From: Actinobacillus delphinicola
GTDB taxonomy: Bacteria; Pseudomonadota; Gammaproteobacteria; Enterobacterales; Pasteurellaceae
DNA length: 64,000 bases
Assembly: GCF_900638385.1 (NCBI RefSeq)
Contig: NZ_LR134510.1
Location: forward strand, 806,001-870,000
Direction of reading: 5' to 3'
Below, in pieces: positions 8,140 to 17,508 of the stretch; position 1 is the stretch's first letter; each line of letters starts with the position of its first letter. A program made the position numbers and the translations under genes. Below the pieces are notes generated by a model that ran no database searches, was not told the origin of the DNA, and saw nothing but the letters and a program-made list of their open reading frames with translations.

Positions 8140-8147
8140 GGGTAATT

Positions 8148-9371
8148 ATGGCAGATAACAATGTATCGAAACCGCAGTCAGAGGTACAGGATTCCACGCA
8201 AAAATCATCTGACGGGGCAATGATTGAAACGACAACAACGAAGAAGAAAGCACGTAAAAAATCAATGACTATTTTTGGTTTGGTTATTTTACTTGTTGTG
8301 GTTTTATCTTTTTTGTATTGGTTATTCTTTATTCGTGGCTCTGAAGAAACGGATGATGCTTATGTGCATGGGAATCAAGTTGCCATATCTTCGCAAGTAG
8401 CGGGATCGGTAATGCAAATTAATGTGCAAAATACGGAATATGTTCATCAAGGCGATGTATTAGTTGTGCTAAATCCGAAAGATCGTGAATTAGCCTTTGC
8501 GCATGCAAAAGATGAGTTAGCCCAAGTGGTGCGTAAAGAACGTAATCTGATGTATAGCGTAAAAGAACTTGAAGCAGCCGTGGTACAAAAACAGATTGCC
8601 GTAAAACAAACGAAATCTGATTACATGCGCCAAGTAAACTTAGCAAAAACTAATTCAACGTCTAATATTATGTTGACGCACAGTAAGGATGCGTATGATG
8701 CAGCGGTTGCGAGTTTAAAATTAACGCAAAATCAATTAGCTGCAAATAAAGCATTATTACTTGATACGCCATTACGTCAACAACCCGCCGTGAAAATTGC
8801 TATTACTGGTGTAAAAGATGCATGGTTAAACTTAAAACGTACTAAAGTGTTAAGCCCAGTAGATGGTTATGTTGCAAAACGTAATGTCCAAGTTGGTGAA
8901 ACGATTGCTGCTGGTACACCATTAATGGCGATTGTTCCTGCAAATCAAATGTGGGTTGAAGCAAATTTTAAAGAAACGCAAATGAAAGACATGCGTATCG
9001 GACAGAAAGCACGTGTAACCTTTGACCTTTATGGTGATGATGTGAAATTTGATGGTACTGTGAAAGGGATTGAAATGGGAACAGGTAGTGCGTTCTCATT
9101 ATTACCAGCACAAAATGCAACGGGTAACTGGATTAAAATTGTACAGAGGGTGCCTGTCCGTATTGCGTTACCAGCGGATCAAATTAAAAAATATCCATTA
9201 CGTATTGGCTTATCTTCATTAGTACGTGTCGATGTAAGTGATACTGCTGGAGAAACACTACGTGCAGCACAACCAATTAAAGCTGTATATAAAACTGATG
9301 TGCTTACTTACAATGAAAGTGAACTTGATAACGTAATTGAGCAAATTATTAAAGCGAATATTGGGGATTAA
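8148..9371 (+). CDS. emrA: Multidrug efflux membrane-fusion protein EmrA
   Basis: The 407-residue protein has a cytoplasmic Lys-rich start, one transmembrane helix at about residues 39-62 (SMTIFGLVILLVVVLSFLYW) and a periplasmic part. The biotinyl-lipoyl halves are ETDDAYVHGNQVAISSQVAG and VLSPVDGYVAKRNVQVGE, flanking a long alpha-helical hairpin (about 115-215). A beta-barrel domain follows. It joins EmrB to an outer-membrane channel of TolC type, which is not in the window. It is the middle gene of emrRAB, 8 bases after emrR and 5 bases before emrB. Confidence 0.94.
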   Translation: MADNNVSKPQSEVQDSTQKSSDGAMIETTTTKKKARKKSMTIFGLVILLVVVLSFLYWLFFIRGSEETDDAYVHGNQVAISSQVAGSVMQINVQNTEYVHQGDVLVVLNPKDRELAFAHAKDELAQVVRKERNLMYSVKELEAAVVQKQIAVKQTKSDYMRQVNLAKTNSTSNIMLTHSKDAYDAAVASLKLTQNQLAANKALLLDTPLRQQPAVKIAITGVKDAWLNLKRTKVLSPVDGYVAKRNVQVGETIAAGTPLMAIVPANQMWVEANFKETQMKDMRIGQKARVTFDLYGDDVKFDGTVKGIEMGTGSAFSLLPAQNATGNWIKIVQRVPVRIALPADQIKKYPLRIGLSSLVRVDVSDTAGETLRAAQPIKAVYKTDVLTYNESELDNVIEQIIKANIGD

Positions 9372-9376
9372 GCCCT

Positions 9377-10912
9377 ATGCAGGTCGAAGTAAAAAATTAT
9401 CCACCTGTTACTGGAATAACACTGGCATTTATGACGATCTCTTTAGCACTTGCAACCTTTATGCAGGTGCTAGATTCGAGTATTGCCAATGTAGCGATTC
9501 CTACAATTTCAGGTGACTTGGGTGCTTCAAGTTCTCAAGGGACTTGGATAATTACCTCGTTTGGTGTGGCCAATGCGATTTCTATTCCGATTACAGGTTG
9601 GCTAGCGAAGCGGTTTGGTGAGGTAAAATTATTCCTTGCTTCAACAGCCTTATTCACCTTCTTTTCATGGTGTTGTGGGATGTCTTCAAATCTTGAAGTA
9701 CTAATCTTCTTCCGTGTGATGCAAGGAACGGTATCAGGTCCACTTATCCCATTATCACAAAGTTTATTATTAAATAACTATCCGCCGAAACAACGGCCAT
9801 TAGCTTTAGCATTTTGGGCGATGACCGTGGTTATAGCGCCCGTTGTGGGTCCAATTCTTGGGGGTTGGATCAGTGATAATGCTGCTTGGGGATGGATTTT
9901 CTTTATTAATGTACCTGTTGGGATTTTTGTTGTATTAGTTTCAGGTAAGATTCTACTTCATCGAGAAACATCAACAGTACGTGAACCAGTCGATCTTGTT
10001 GGGTTAATCCTACTAGTTTTCGGGGTCGGAGCATTACAATTGATGCTTGATAAAGGACGTGAATATGATTGGTTTAGTTCAACAGAAATCGTGATTTTAG
10101 CGATTATTGCGGTGGTGGGATTAATTTGGCTAGTTATCTGGGAATTAACGGATGATAACCCGATTGTCGATGTATCTTTGTTTAAATCACGTAATTTCTC
10201 GATTGGCTGTTTGTGTACATCATTATCCTATCTATTCTATATCGGTTCTATTGTACTTATCCCAATTTTATTACAATCCGTGTATGGCTATACGGCAACC
10301 TGGGCGGGGCTAGCAACGGCACCAGTAGGGATTTTACCATTAATCGTCATGCCGATTATTGGTAAATATAGTAGTAAATTCGATATGCGGGCATTGGTTA
10401 CTTTTAGTTTCTTGGTTTATGCAACGTCGTTTATGTGGCGTGCCTATGTTTTTGAACCAGAAATGGGATTCTTTGATGTGGCATTTCCGCAATTTATTCA
10501 AGGGCTTGCCGTTGCGTGTTTCTTCATGCCGCTTACTGATATTACACTTTCTGAAGTACCAGAAAATAAAATGGCATCCGCAACAAGTTTGTTCAACTTC
10601 TCCCGAACTTTGGCGGGGTCTATCGGAACATCATTAGTGATGAATATGTGGTACAACCGTGAATCATTACATCATGAACGCTTAGTTGAATCTATTACGC
10701 CTTACACACAAAACTCTGTAGAGTTTTATCATAAGATGGAAGCGATGGGGATGAGTCAACAACAAACCTCAGGTTTTATTGCACAAACGATTACACAACA
10801 AGGGTTCATTATTTCAAGTAATGAAATTTTTTGGCTATCCGCATTGGCATTTTTAAGTATGATCATTGTTATTTGGTTCTCTAAACCTAATAAAGATAGT
10901 GCAATAAATTAA
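9377..10912 (+). CDS. emrB: Multidrug efflux MFS transporter EmrB (DHA2)
   Basis: This 511-residue protein has 14 predicted membrane segments of the DHA2 proton antiporter family. Visible motifs are LDSSIANVAIPTISGDLGAS in helix 1, GWLAKRFGEVK (motif A), RVMQGTVSGPLIPLSQ (motif B) and VVIAPVVGPILGGWI (motif C). It exports hydrophobic compounds with EmrA as adaptor. It is the last gene of emrRAB, and is followed by two half-copies of the dispersed repeat flanking a terminator. Confidence 0.95.
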   Translation: MQVEVKNYPPVTGITLAFMTISLALATFMQVLDSSIANVAIPTISGDLGASSSQGTWIITSFGVANAISIPITGWLAKRFGEVKLFLASTALFTFFSWCCGMSSNLEVLIFFRVMQGTVSGPLIPLSQSLLLNNYPPKQRPLALAFWAMTVVIAPVVGPILGGWISDNAAWGWIFFINVPVGIFVVLVSGKILLHRETSTVREPVDLVGLILLVFGVGALQLMLDKGREYDWFSSTEIVILAIIAVVGLIWLVIWELTDDNPIVDVSLFKSRNFSIGCLCTSLSYLFYIGSIVLIPILLQSVYGYTATWAGLATAPVGILPLIVMPIIGKYSSKFDMRALVTFSFLVYATSFMWRAYVFEPEMGFFDVAFPQFIQGLAVACFFMPLTDITLSEVPENKMASATSLFNFSRTLAGSIGTSLVMNMWYNRESLHHERLVESITPYTQNSVEFYHKMEAMGMSQQQTSGFIAQTITQQGFIISSNEIFWLSALAFLSMIIVIWFSKPNKDSAIN

Positions 10913-10913
10913 T

Positions 10914-10941
10914 CACGCCACAATTTTCCAAAAAATTTATG
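10914..10941 (+). repeat. Dispersed ACGCC repeat, half unit
   Basis: CACGCCACAATTTTCCAAAA continues as AATTTATG. It starts 2 bases after the emrB stop and lies just before the emrB terminator. Confidence 0.8.
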
Positions 10942-10945
10942 TAAG

Positions 10946-10970
10946 AAGGCTACGGACGTAGCCTTTTTTA
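10946..10970 (+). terminator. Terminator of emrRAB
   Basis: AAGGCTACG and CGTAGCCTT form a 9-bp stem with a tiny loop and end in TTTTTA. Confidence 0.88.
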
Positions 10971-11007
10971 TATTGCAACCTCAATATTTATTTTGTAGAA
11001 ATTTTCA

Positions 11008-11036
11008 TACGCCACAATTTTCGAAAAAAATTATGC
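11008..11036 (+). repeat. Dispersed ACGCC repeat, half unit
   Basis: TACGCCACAATTTTCGAAAA continues as AAATTATGC. It has the same orientation as the copy at 10914 and ends directly at the fbaA terminator. Confidence 0.8.
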
Positions 11037-11068
11037 AAAAAAAAGACCGCAATTATGCGGTCTTTTTA
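11037..11068 (-). terminator. Terminator of fbaA (two-way capable)
   Basis: AAAAGACCGCA and TGCGGTCTTTT form a long stem with A- and T-tracts on both sides. It lies between the convergent emrRAB and fbaA units. Confidence 0.87.
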
Positions 11069-11080
11069 CAACTATAAATT

Positions 11081-12166
11081 TTATAGTACGTCGATACAGT
11101 TTAAATCATGGAAAGATTTTTCTAGGCGTTTAGACATAGATTCTTCTGATTTACGTAACCATACACGTGGATCGTAGTATTTTTTATTTGGTGCATCAGG
11201 ACCAGTTGGGTTACCTAATTGACCTTGAAGATAAGCTTCATTTGCTTTATAGAAATCTAATACACCTTGCCATGCTGCCCATTGAGTATCAGTATCGATA
11301 TTCATTTTGATAGCACCATAGCTAATTGCTTCACGGATTTCTTCAGTAGTTGAGCCACTACCGCCGTGGAATACGAAGTTTAATGATTTTGGTGGAAGAT
11401 TACGTTCTTTAGAAACGTATTCTTGTGATTTACCAAGAATAGATGGTTTAAGTTTTACGTTACCTGGTTTGTAAACACCATGCACGTTACCAAATGCTGC
11501 AGCAATGGTGAAACGTGGGCTGATTGGGCTTAATTGATCGTAAACATAAAGTACATCTTGTGGTTGAGTATAAAGTTTAGTTTCATCTACATCACTGTTA
11601 TCAACGCCATCTTCTTCCCCACCAGTGATACCGATTTCGATTTCAAGAGTCATGCCCATGCGTGACATACGTTCTAAGTATTTACGGCAAATCGCCATAT
11701 TTTCAGCCATTGGTTCTTCTGATAAATCTAACATATGAGAAGAGAAGAGTGGTTTACCTGTTTCTGCAAAGTGTTTTTCGCCCGCATCAAGTAAGCCATC
11801 GATCCAAGGTAGTAATTTTTTAGCTGCATGGTCAGTATGAAGAATAACAGGAATGCCATATTCTTTTGCAAGAGTATGAACTTGTTTTGCACCAACAATC
11901 GCACCTAATACATCTTGGCGAACACCGCTTTGGGTTTCTTTTAAGCCTTTACCAGCAAAGAAACTTGCACCGCCATTAGAGAATTGAATAATTACTGGTG
12001 AATTTACACGTGCTGCAGTTTCAAGAACGGCATTTACACTGTCAGAACCTACACAGTTTACAGCAGGAATGGCAAAGCCATGTTCTTTTGCATAAGCAAA
12101 AACTTTACTTACATCATCGCCTGTTAATACGCCTGGTTTTACGATATCAAGTAATCTAGTTGTCAT
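11081..12166 (-). CDS. fbaA: Class II fructose-bisphosphate aldolase
   Basis: This 361-residue zinc enzyme splits fructose-1,6-bisphosphate into dihydroxyacetone phosphate and glyceraldehyde-3-phosphate. HTDHAAKK carries a metal-binding histidine and the catalytic aspartate, AFGNVHGVYKPGNVKL and FVFHGGSGS carry further zinc ligands, and KMNIDTDTQWA closes the active site. The start MTTRLLDIVKPGVLTGDDV at 12166 is preceded by AGAGGA; seven codons further upstream lack family support. pgk lies upstream on the same strand (pgk-fbaA order, as in many gammaproteobacteria), with an uptake-core hairpin between. Confidence 0.96.
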   Translation of the reverse strand: MTTRLLDIVKPGVLTGDDVSKVFAYAKEHGFAIPAVNCVGSDSVNAVLETAARVNSPVIIQFSNGGASFFAGKGLKETQSGVRQDVLGAIVGAKQVHTLAKEYGIPVILHTDHAAKKLLPWIDGLLDAGEKHFAETGKPLFSSHMLDLSEEPMAENMAICRKYLERMSRMGMTLEIEIGITGGEEDGVDNSDVDETKLYTQPQDVLYVYDQLSPISPRFTIAAAFGNVHGVYKPGNVKLKPSILGKSQEYVSKERNLPPKSLNFVFHGGSGSTTEEIREAISYGAIKMNIDTDTQWAAWQGVLDFYKANEAYLQGQLGNPTGPDAPNKKYYDPRVWLRKSEESMSKRLEKSFHDLNCIDVL

Positions 12167-12209
12167 GAGATTGTCCTCTAAGCTCAAATAAGTAACTAAA
12201 ATTTATAAA

Positions 12210-12242
12210 AAAGTGCGGATAAATAACGTTTAACCGCACTTT
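12210..12242 (-). terminator. Inverted uptake-sequence pair between pgk and fbaA
   Basis: AAGTGCGG (12211-12218) and its inverse ACCGCACTT (12233-12241, an exact Haemophilus uptake core) form a stem around about 15 bases. Paired uptake cores acting as terminators are well known in Haemophilus. The tract after the stem on the minus strand is TTTTATAAATT, so at best it is a partial terminator between pgk and fbaA. Confidence 0.6.
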
Positions 12243-12247
12243 ACATC

Positions 12248-13432
12248 TTATGCTTGCATTTCTGCTGCACGTTTTTCTAGGATTTCAACCGCTGGTAAAA
12301 CTTTTCCTTCAACGAATTCTAGGAAAGCACCACCGCCAGTTGAGATATAAGAGATTTTATCTTTAATACCGAACATATCAATTGCTGCTAAAGTATCGCC
12401 ACCTCCAGCAATTGAGAATGCACCATTTGCTGTTGCTTCAGCGATAGCACGTGCCACTTTTTCAGTACCAATACGGAAGTTAGGAAATTCAAATACGCCA
12501 ACAGGACCATTCCAAAGAATAGTTTTTGCGCCTTTGATAATTTCTGCTAATTGATCGGCAGTTTTATCACCAATATCCATGATTTCATCATCATCAAGAA
12601 CAGCATCAACGGGTTTTACAGTTGCAGGAGCAGTTTCAGAAAATTCTTTACCCACACGTACATCAATTGCTAATGGAATATCGGTTGTTGCTGAAAGTTC
12701 TTTCGCTACAGGGATTAAATCTTTTTCATACAGAGAAAGACCTACATTGTAGCCAGCTGCTGCAACGAAAGTATTAGAAATACCGCCGCCGACAATAATT
12801 TTGTCTGCAATTTTAGAAAGAGAGTTTAATACTTCAAGTTTGGTTGAAACTTTTGAACCGCCTACGATTGCAAGCATTGGGCGTTGTGGTTCTTTTAATG
12901 CTTTGCCTAATGCGTTAAGTTCAGCGGCAAGAAGTGGACCTGCACAAGCGATAGGTGCAAATTCTGCTACACCATAAGTTGATGCTTGGGCACGATGAGC
13001 TGTACCGAATGCGTCCATAACGAAAATGTCGCAAAGTGCAGCATATTTTTTCGCTAATTCAGGATCATTTTTCTTTTCACCTTTGTTCATACGCACGTTT
13101 TCTAATACTACGATTTCGCCTTCACGAACATCAACACCGTTTAAATAGTCACGTACTAAACGAACAGGTACACCTTCTAAGTGTTTATTTAGATAGTCTA
13201 CAACAATTTGTAATGAAAATTCGGGATTGAATTCGCCTTCAGTAGGACGACCAAGGTGAGAAGTAACCATTACTTTAGCACCTTGTTCAAGGGCATATTT
13301 TAAAGTCGGAATGGTTGCTACGATACGAGCATCAGAAGTGATTTCCCCATCTTTAATTGGCACGTTGAGGTCAGCTCGGATAAAAAGAGTTTTTCCGCGT
13401 AAATCAAGATCTTTCATTTTGATAACGGACAT
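12248..13432 (-). CDS. pgk: Phosphoglycerate kinase
   Basis: The 394-residue enzyme transfers the acyl phosphate of 1,3-bisphosphoglycerate to ADP. The N-terminal substrate domain has [11 protein letters not shown] and SHLGRP. The C-terminal nucleotide domain has [25 protein letters not shown] and the hinge loop [10 protein letters not shown] near the end. Length and start ([14 protein letters not shown]) are standard. It is transcribed towards fbaA, and together they make a short glycolytic unit. Confidence 0.97.
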   Translation of the reverse strand: MSVIKMKDLDLRGKTLFIRADLNVPIKDGEITSDARIVATIPTLKYALEQGAKVMVTSHLGRPTEGEFNPEFSLQIVVDYLNKHLEGVPVRLVRDYLNGVDVREGEIVVLENVRMNKGEKKNDPELAKKYAALCDIFVMDAFGTAHRAQASTYGVAEFAPIACAGPLLAAELNALGKALKEPQRPMLAIVGGSKVSTKLEVLNSLSKIADKIIVGGGISNTFVAAAGYNVGLSLYEKDLIPVAKELSATTDIPLAIDVRVGKEFSETAPATVKPVDAVLDDDEIMDIGDKTADQLAEIIKGAKTILWNGPVGVFEFPNFRIGTEKVARAIAEATANGAFSIAGGGDTLAAIDMFGIKDKISYISTGGGAFLEFVEGKVLPAVEILEKRAAEMQA

Positions 13433-13611
13433 ATTAATTTCTCCTATAAATAGACTCTAAACGGAGCGTATTATACCGTCTTATTCTTAGATTGTAACGG
13501 AAATTTATCGACTAATTTTAAGCTTCTTATAAGTTATTCTCTGAACCTTTAATTTTGTAACCAAAAACCTTATAATCAATCACTTTGTATCAATTTAATG
13601 TTAGAGAATCT

Positions 13612-13872
13612 ATGGCACTTTTAATTACAGAGAAATGCACAAATTGTGATATGTGTTTACCTGAGTGTCCTAATAATGCAATTAGTGTGGGGGATAATAT
13701 TTATGAGATTGATCCTAACTTATGCACTGAATGTGTTGGACATTATGAAACACCAACTTGCCAAAAAGTTTGCCCTATCAGTAACTGTATTAAAACTGAT
13801 CCCGATCATCAAGAATCGCAAGAAATGCTTTGGGAAAAGTTTGTTTTAATTCATCATAGCGATAAACTTTAA
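13612..13872 (+). CDS. yfhL: 4Fe-4S ferredoxin YfhL
   Basis: This 86-residue protein is the same length as E. coli YfhL and closely similar to it (MALLITEKCTNCDMC, ECPNNAIS, CTECVGHYETPTCQKVCPI). Two cluster motifs are visible: CxxCxxCxxxCP at residues 9-20 and Cx2Cx8Cx3C after residue 37; the eight-residue insertion is typical of the Allochromatium-type ferredoxins. The start is ATG 13612; an in-frame TTG nine codons earlier is not needed. It is a single-gene unit ending in a strong terminator. Confidence 0.93.
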   Translation: MALLITEKCTNCDMCLPECPNNAISVGDNIYEIDPNLCTECVGHYETPTCQKVCPISNCIKTDPDHQESQEMLWEKFVLIHHSDKL

Positions 13873-13873
13873 G

Positions 13874-13907
13874 AAAAAAGGTTAAGCAAGCACTTAACCT
13901 TTTTTCT
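13874..13907. terminator. Two-way terminator between yfhL and upp
   Basis: AAAAAAGGTTAAG and CTTAACCTTTTTT are perfect arms with a CAAGCA loop, serving both convergent genes. Confidence 0.9.
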
Positions 13908-13928
13908 ATTCATATGGAGTGAAATGGA

Positions 13929-14555
13929 TTATTTTGTTCCAAAAATTTTATCACCCGCATCGCCAAGTCCTGGCAAAATATAGCCGTCTTCATTTAAACA
14001 TTCATCGATAGAGGCTGTATATACTTCAATATCAGGATGAGCAGCTTCGAGTGCTTTTAATCCTTCTGGAGCGGCAACGAGAATCAGAACTTTTATTTGT
14101 TTGCAACCGTGTTGTTTTAAAAGATCAATAGTTGCAATCATGGAACCGCCCGTTGCCAGCATCGGATCTACCACAATTGCAAGACGCTCATCCATATCAC
14201 TTGCAAGTTTTTGGAAATAAGGTACAGGTTCAAGCGTTTCCTCATTACGATACATACCCACGACACTAATACGTGCACTTGGCATATGCTCAAGTACACC
14301 GTCCATCATGCCTAAACCTGCGCGCAAAATTGGAACAACTGTTACTTTTTTCCCTTTGATTTGATCAATTTCTACTGGACCGCACCAGCCATTAATGGTA
14401 ACTTTCTCGGTTTCTAAGTTTTGAGTAGCTTCATAAGTTAATAAGCTTCCTACTTCTGTTGCTAATGCACGGAATTCTTTGGTGGAAATATCTCCAGCAC
14501 GCATTAAACCGAGTTTATGCTTGACCAAGGGATGTTTTACTTCTACTAATTTCAT
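13929..14555 (-). CDS. upp: Uracil phosphoribosyltransferase
   Basis: The 208-residue salvage enzyme makes UMP from uracil and [16 protein letters not shown] and the PRPP loop [12 protein letters not shown] are present, and the C-terminus [18 protein letters not shown] forms the uracil site. The start [16 protein letters not shown] is standard. In E. coli the uracil permease uraA follows upp; here upp is alone and converges on yfhL. Confidence 0.97.
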   Translation of the reverse strand: MKLVEVKHPLVKHKLGLMRAGDISTKEFRALATEVGSLLTYEATQNLETEKVTINGWCGPVEIDQIKGKKVTVVPILRAGLGMMDGVLEHMPSARISVVGMYRNEETLEPVPYFQKLASDMDERLAIVVDPMLATGGSMIATIDLLKQHGCKQIKVLILVAAPEGLKALEAAHPDIEVYTASIDECLNEDGYILPGLGDAGDKIFGTK

Positions 14556-14738
14556 TTTTTGTACCTCTGGTGTTATGGATTGTTCGCAAATTTTTTACAA
14601 AATTGCGGAATAATAACACATTTATTTAGCAAAAAATAGAAGAGAAAAGTAGAATTAGAAACCAAAAAAATTTACTAGTTAGACAAACAACAGACAAAGA
14701 TTGATTAAAATAGAAACGGTGGAATTTTCAGTTTTTAA

Positions 14739-14767
14739 TGGTCAATAAATAAATAAAGTGCTACAAT
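14739..14767 (+). promoter_or_regulatory. Candidate secE-nusG promoter
   Basis: TGGTCA (14739-14744) and TACAAT (14762-14767) are 17 bp apart, about 55 bases before secE. The rest of the 265-bp upp-secE gap is AT-rich and shows no other gene. Confidence 0.5.
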
Positions 14768-14820
14768 TTTGCGTTTTTTATTACTTTTCACTTATTAACC
14801 TTAAAAAAATAGGCTAAATT

Positions 14821-15237
14821 ATGGCGACGGAAAATCAAAAAAAGAAACAAAAACAATTAGCTGAAATTGAACAACCAAAATCTACAGGGTTAAATAAACT
14901 TTTGTGGGTGCTTGTTGTTGTCCTTATCGCAGTTATCGCATTCTGCAACATTTATTTTGCAGATAGCTTTGCCACACCTATCCGTATTATTGCAGTAATT
15001 ATTGGGTTACTTATCACCCTAGGTATTGCCGCAGTAACAAACCAAGGGGCAAAAGCACGTCAATTCTTAAAAGAATCAAAGATTGAATTACGAAGAATTA
15101 CCTGGCCAACACGTCCAGAAACTATGCAAACGACTTTAATTGTTATAGGCGTAACCGTTGCCGTTTCCTTAATTTTATGGGGATTTGACAGCATCATCGT
15201 TTCAACAATTAACTTCTTGACAGATTTAAGGTTCTAA
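14821..15237 (+). CDS. secE: Preprotein translocase subunit SecE
   Basis: The 138-residue inner-membrane protein has three membrane helices (about residues 24-45, 50-70 and 108-130), the long gammaproteobacterial form. The conserved cytoplasmic amphipathic helix [28 protein letters not shown] sits before the last helix. SecE clamps SecY in the protein-conducting channel. nusG starts 1 base after its stop, so the two are translationally coupled. In E. coli tufB precedes secE; here a separate promoter takes over. Confidence 0.95.
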   Translation: MATENQKKKQKQLAEIEQPKSTGLNKLLWVLVVVLIAVIAFCNIYFADSFATPIRIIAVIIGLLITLGIAAVTNQGAKARQFLKESKIELRRITWPTRPETMQTTLIVIGVTVAVSLILWGFDSIIVSTINFLTDLRF

Positions 15238-15238
15238 T

Positions 15239-15793
15239 ATGACAGAAGAAAATAAAACAAATAAGCAACGTTGGTACGTTTTACAAGCTTTTTCAGGCTA
15301 TGAAGGACGTGTAGCAGCAACTTTACGTGAATATATCAAACAACATGAAATGGAAGATCTTTTCAGTGAAGTGCTTGTTCCGACAGAGGAAGTTGTAGAA
15401 AACGTTGGTGGGAAACGTCGTAAAAGCGAACGCAAATTTTTCCCAGGTTATGTATTAGTGAAAATGGAAATGAATGATTACACTTGGCAACTTGTTCGTA
15501 GCGTGCCACGTGTGATGGGCTTTATCGGTGGGACACCAGATAAACCTGCTCCAATCAGTAATCGTGAAGCGGATTTAATTTTAAACCGTTTAGAACAAAA
15601 TGCTGATAAACCGAAACCACGTACTATGTTCCAACCAGGTGAAGATATCCGTGTAACCGAAGGACCATTTGCAGACTTTAACGGAACAGTTGAAGAGATC
15701 GATTACGAAAAAGGTCGCTTAAAAGTATCTGTTTCTATCTTTGGTCGTGCGACACCAGTTGAATTAGAATTTTCACAAGTAGAAAAAAATTAA
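15239..15793 (+). CDS. nusG: Transcription elongation/antitermination factor NusG
   Basis: The 184-residue protein has the NGN domain (residues 12-120, [15 protein letters not shown] to [13 protein letters not shown]), which binds the beta' clamp helices. The C-terminal KOW domain (about 130-184) contains [26 protein letters not shown]; it contacts Rho or ribosomal protein S10. It is the second gene of secE-nusG, and a repeat half-copy with a small hairpin follows the stop. Confidence 0.97.
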   Translation: MTEENKTNKQRWYVLQAFSGYEGRVAATLREYIKQHEMEDLFSEVLVPTEEVVENVGGKRRKSERKFFPGYVLVKMEMNDYTWQLVRSVPRVMGFIGGTPDKPAPISNREADLILNRLEQNADKPKPRTMFQPGEDIRVTEGPFADFNGTVEEIDYEKGRLKVSVSIFGRATPVELEFSQVEKN

Positions 15794-15800
15794 TAATTTT

Positions 15801-15820
15801 CCACGAAAATCGTGGCGTGA
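15801..15820 (-). repeat. Partial dispersed ACGCC repeat forming a hairpin
   Basis: CCACGAAAATCGTGGCGTGA contains a perfect CCACGA/TCGTGG stem and the GAAAATCGTGGCGTGA end of the repeat in reverse orientation. It lies 7 bases after nusG; no T-tract follows directly, so termination is doubtful. Confidence 0.6.
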
Positions 15821-15837
15821 TTATTAATAATTTTTAC

Positions 15838-15866
15838 TTGAAATTATGGTCACATTTTACTAAAAT
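15838..15866 (+). promoter_or_regulatory. Promoter of rplK-rplA (L11 operon)
   Basis: TTGAAA (15838-15843) and TAAAAT (15861-15866) are separated by exactly 17 bp. The leader that follows contains AGCTAGCAATAGCGCT, able to fold, and could hold the L1 feedback site known from other bacteria, although I cannot identify that site with confidence. Confidence 0.75.
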
Positions 15867-15932
15867 GCGACTCTTTTTTACACACAGGGGAGCTAGCAAT
15901 AGCGCTATTACCCAAATTAGAGGAAATTAAAA

Positions 15933-16361
15933 ATGGCTAAAAAAGTCCAAGCCTATGTTAAGTTGCAAGTTGCAGCTGGTATGGCTAACCCGTCACCACC
16001 TGTAGGTCCAGCTCTTGGTCAACAAGGTGTGAACATCATGGAATTCTGTAAAGCATTCAATGCACGTACTGCAGAAATGGAAAAAGGTTTACCAATTCCT
16101 GTAGTTATTACAGTTTACGCTGACCGTTCATTCACTTTCATTACCAAAACTCCTCCAGCAGCAGTATTATTGAAAAAAGCAGCTGGTATCAAATCTGGTT
16201 CTGGTAAACCAAACAAAGATAAAGTTGGTAAAGTGACTAAAGCACAAGTACAAGAAATCGCTGAATTAAAAGCAGCTGATATGACTGGTGCAACTATCGA
16301 AACTAAAATGAAATCTATTGAAGGTACTGCACGTTCAATGGGTTTGGTCGTGGAGGAATAA
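15933..16361 (+). CDS. rplK: 50S ribosomal protein L11
   Basis: This 142-residue protein is the standard L11 length, starting [12 protein letters not shown] with the proline-rich [20 protein letters not shown] loop that binds thiostrepton-type antibiotics and the GTPase-associated centre of 23S rRNA. The C-terminal RNA-binding domain is [20 protein letters not shown] to SMGLVVEE. It is preceded by GAGGAAAT and is followed 3 bases later by rplA, with which it forms an operon normally repressed by L1. Confidence 0.98.
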   Translation: MAKKVQAYVKLQVAAGMANPSPPVGPALGQQGVNIMEFCKAFNARTAEMEKGLPIPVVITVYADRSFTFITKTPPAAVLLKKAAGIKSGSGKPNKDKVGKVTKAQVQEIAELKAADMTGATIETKMKSIEGTARSMGLVVEE

Positions 16362-16364
16362 TCA

Positions 16365-17054
16365 ATGGCTAAACTTACTAAACGTATGAAAGCAATCAAA
16401 GCTGGTGTTGATACAACTAAAGCTTATGAAATCAAAGAAGCAGTAGCTTTATTAAAACAATTCGCAACACCTAAATTCGTTGAAAGTGTTGACGTTGCTG
16501 TTAACTTAGGTATCGATCCTCGTAAATCAGACCAAAACGTACGTGGTGCAACTGTACTACCAAACGGAACTGGTCGTGAAGTACGTGTAGCTGTATTCAC
16601 TCAAGGTGCTAACGCTGAAGCTGCTAAAGAAGCTGGTGCTGATTTAGTTGGTATGGAAGATTTAGCTGAATTAGTGAAAAAAGGTGAAATGAACTTTGAC
16701 GTTGTTATCGCATCTCCAGATGCAATGCGCGTTGTTGGTCAATTAGGTCAAATCCTTGGTCCACGTGGTTTAATGCCAAACCCTAAAGTAGGTACCGTTA
16801 CTCCAAACGTTGCTGACGCAGTTAAAAATGCAAAATCTGGCCAGGTTCGTTACCGTAACGACAAAAATGGTATTGTTCACACAACCATCGGTAAAGCTAA
16901 CTTCACTGAAGAACAGTTAAAAGAAAACTTACAAGCTTTAATGGCTGCATTAAACAAAGCAAAACCATCTACAGCAAAAGGTATTTTCATCAAGAAAGTT
17001 AGCCTTTCAACCACTCAAGGTGCTGGTGTAGAAATCGATTTAGCTTCTCTATAA
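16365..17054 (+). CDS. rplA: 50S ribosomal protein L1
   Basis: The 229-residue protein contains the two L1 domains: the split domain I (residues 1-67 and 160-229) and domain II with [29 protein letters not shown], the family signature. It binds the mobile L1 stalk of 23S rRNA and in related bacteria represses its own operon. It ends in a clear terminator, so rplJ is driven by its own promoter here. Confidence 0.98.
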   Translation: MAKLTKRMKAIKAGVDTTKAYEIKEAVALLKQFATPKFVESVDVAVNLGIDPRKSDQNVRGATVLPNGTGREVRVAVFTQGANAEAAKEAGADLVGMEDLAELVKKGEMNFDVVIASPDAMRVVGQLGQILGPRGLMPNPKVGTVTPNVADAVKNAKSGQVRYRNDKNGIVHTTIGKANFTEEQLKENLQALMAALNKAKPSTAKGIFIKKVSLSTTQGAGVEIDLASL

Positions 17055-17097
17055 TGTAGGCTTTAATAATTTCAAATTGAAATTATTATAAAATCGT

Positions 17098-17130
17098 AAA
17101 ACCACTGACTTCGGTCAGTGGTTTTTTAAT
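17098..17130 (+). terminator. Terminator of rplK-rplA
   Basis: AAAACCACTGAC and GTCAGTGGTTTT flank TTCG and end in TTTTTTAAT. A second AT hairpin, AATAATTTCAAATTGAAATTATT, lies just before it (17065-17087). Confidence 0.93.
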
Positions 17131-17257
17131 AATCGTAACGGATAATTCGGTTATTAAAAAAGTATCTTTATATATATTATTTAAGTTTTATCATTATCTT
17201 ACAGGTGTATGAATGTAGAGTAGGGTAAGATAACTTAGAATAAATTTATAAAAATAC

Positions 17258-17286
17258 TTTACAGATAAATTTTAATTGATTAAAAT
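17258..17286 (+). promoter_or_regulatory. Promoter of rplJ-rplL-rpoB-rpoC
   Basis: TTTACA (17258-17263) and TAAAAT (17281-17286) are 17 bp apart. Transcription would start near 17293, giving a leader of about 215 nt before rplJ. The stretch 17131-17257 between the rplA terminator and this promoter is AT-rich and shows nothing else. Confidence 0.72.
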
Positions 17287-17317
17287 TTAGGACTGTTTTC
17301 ACAATTGATGTGAATAT

Positions 17318-17425
17318 TTCTGGCTGGTGCTTGACCTTATCAAGCCTCATCCAAGACCGTAGGGGAGGAAACTCTTAATCATCCTACGTAGATGGTGATA
17401 CAGAATAAGAAGTTTTCTTGCTTCT
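17318..17425 (+). ncRNA. L10 leader (ribosomal protein autoregulatory RNA)
   Basis: The segment has the conserved elements of the L10 leader: GGCTGGTGCTTGACC and a following CTCATCCAAGACCGTAGGGG, then an A/C-rich bulge, TCTTAATCATCCTACGTAG and GATGGTGATACAGAA. The CGTAGG/CCTACG stem and the kink-turn-like AAGACCG...GGTGATACAG pairing match the L10-(L12)4 binding site of E. coli. Downstream hairpins (17440-17462, CCTAAC/GTTAGG; about 17470-17486) lie before the rplJ ribosome site and probably switch its access. Excess L10-L12 would repress translation of rplJ and rplL. Confidence 0.88.
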
Positions 17426-17508
17426 GTGCACCGAATTCGCCCTAACTTAATACCGAGTTAGGAATTTTTATTCCGAGAAATCGGAGTGTATTCAGGAGCT
17501 AAAAGCCA

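Noticed and set aside
12167..12187. Seven-codon upstream extension of fbaA
   Set aside because: The ribosome site AGAGGA lies within it, and the family begins at the MTTRLLDIVKPG methionine.
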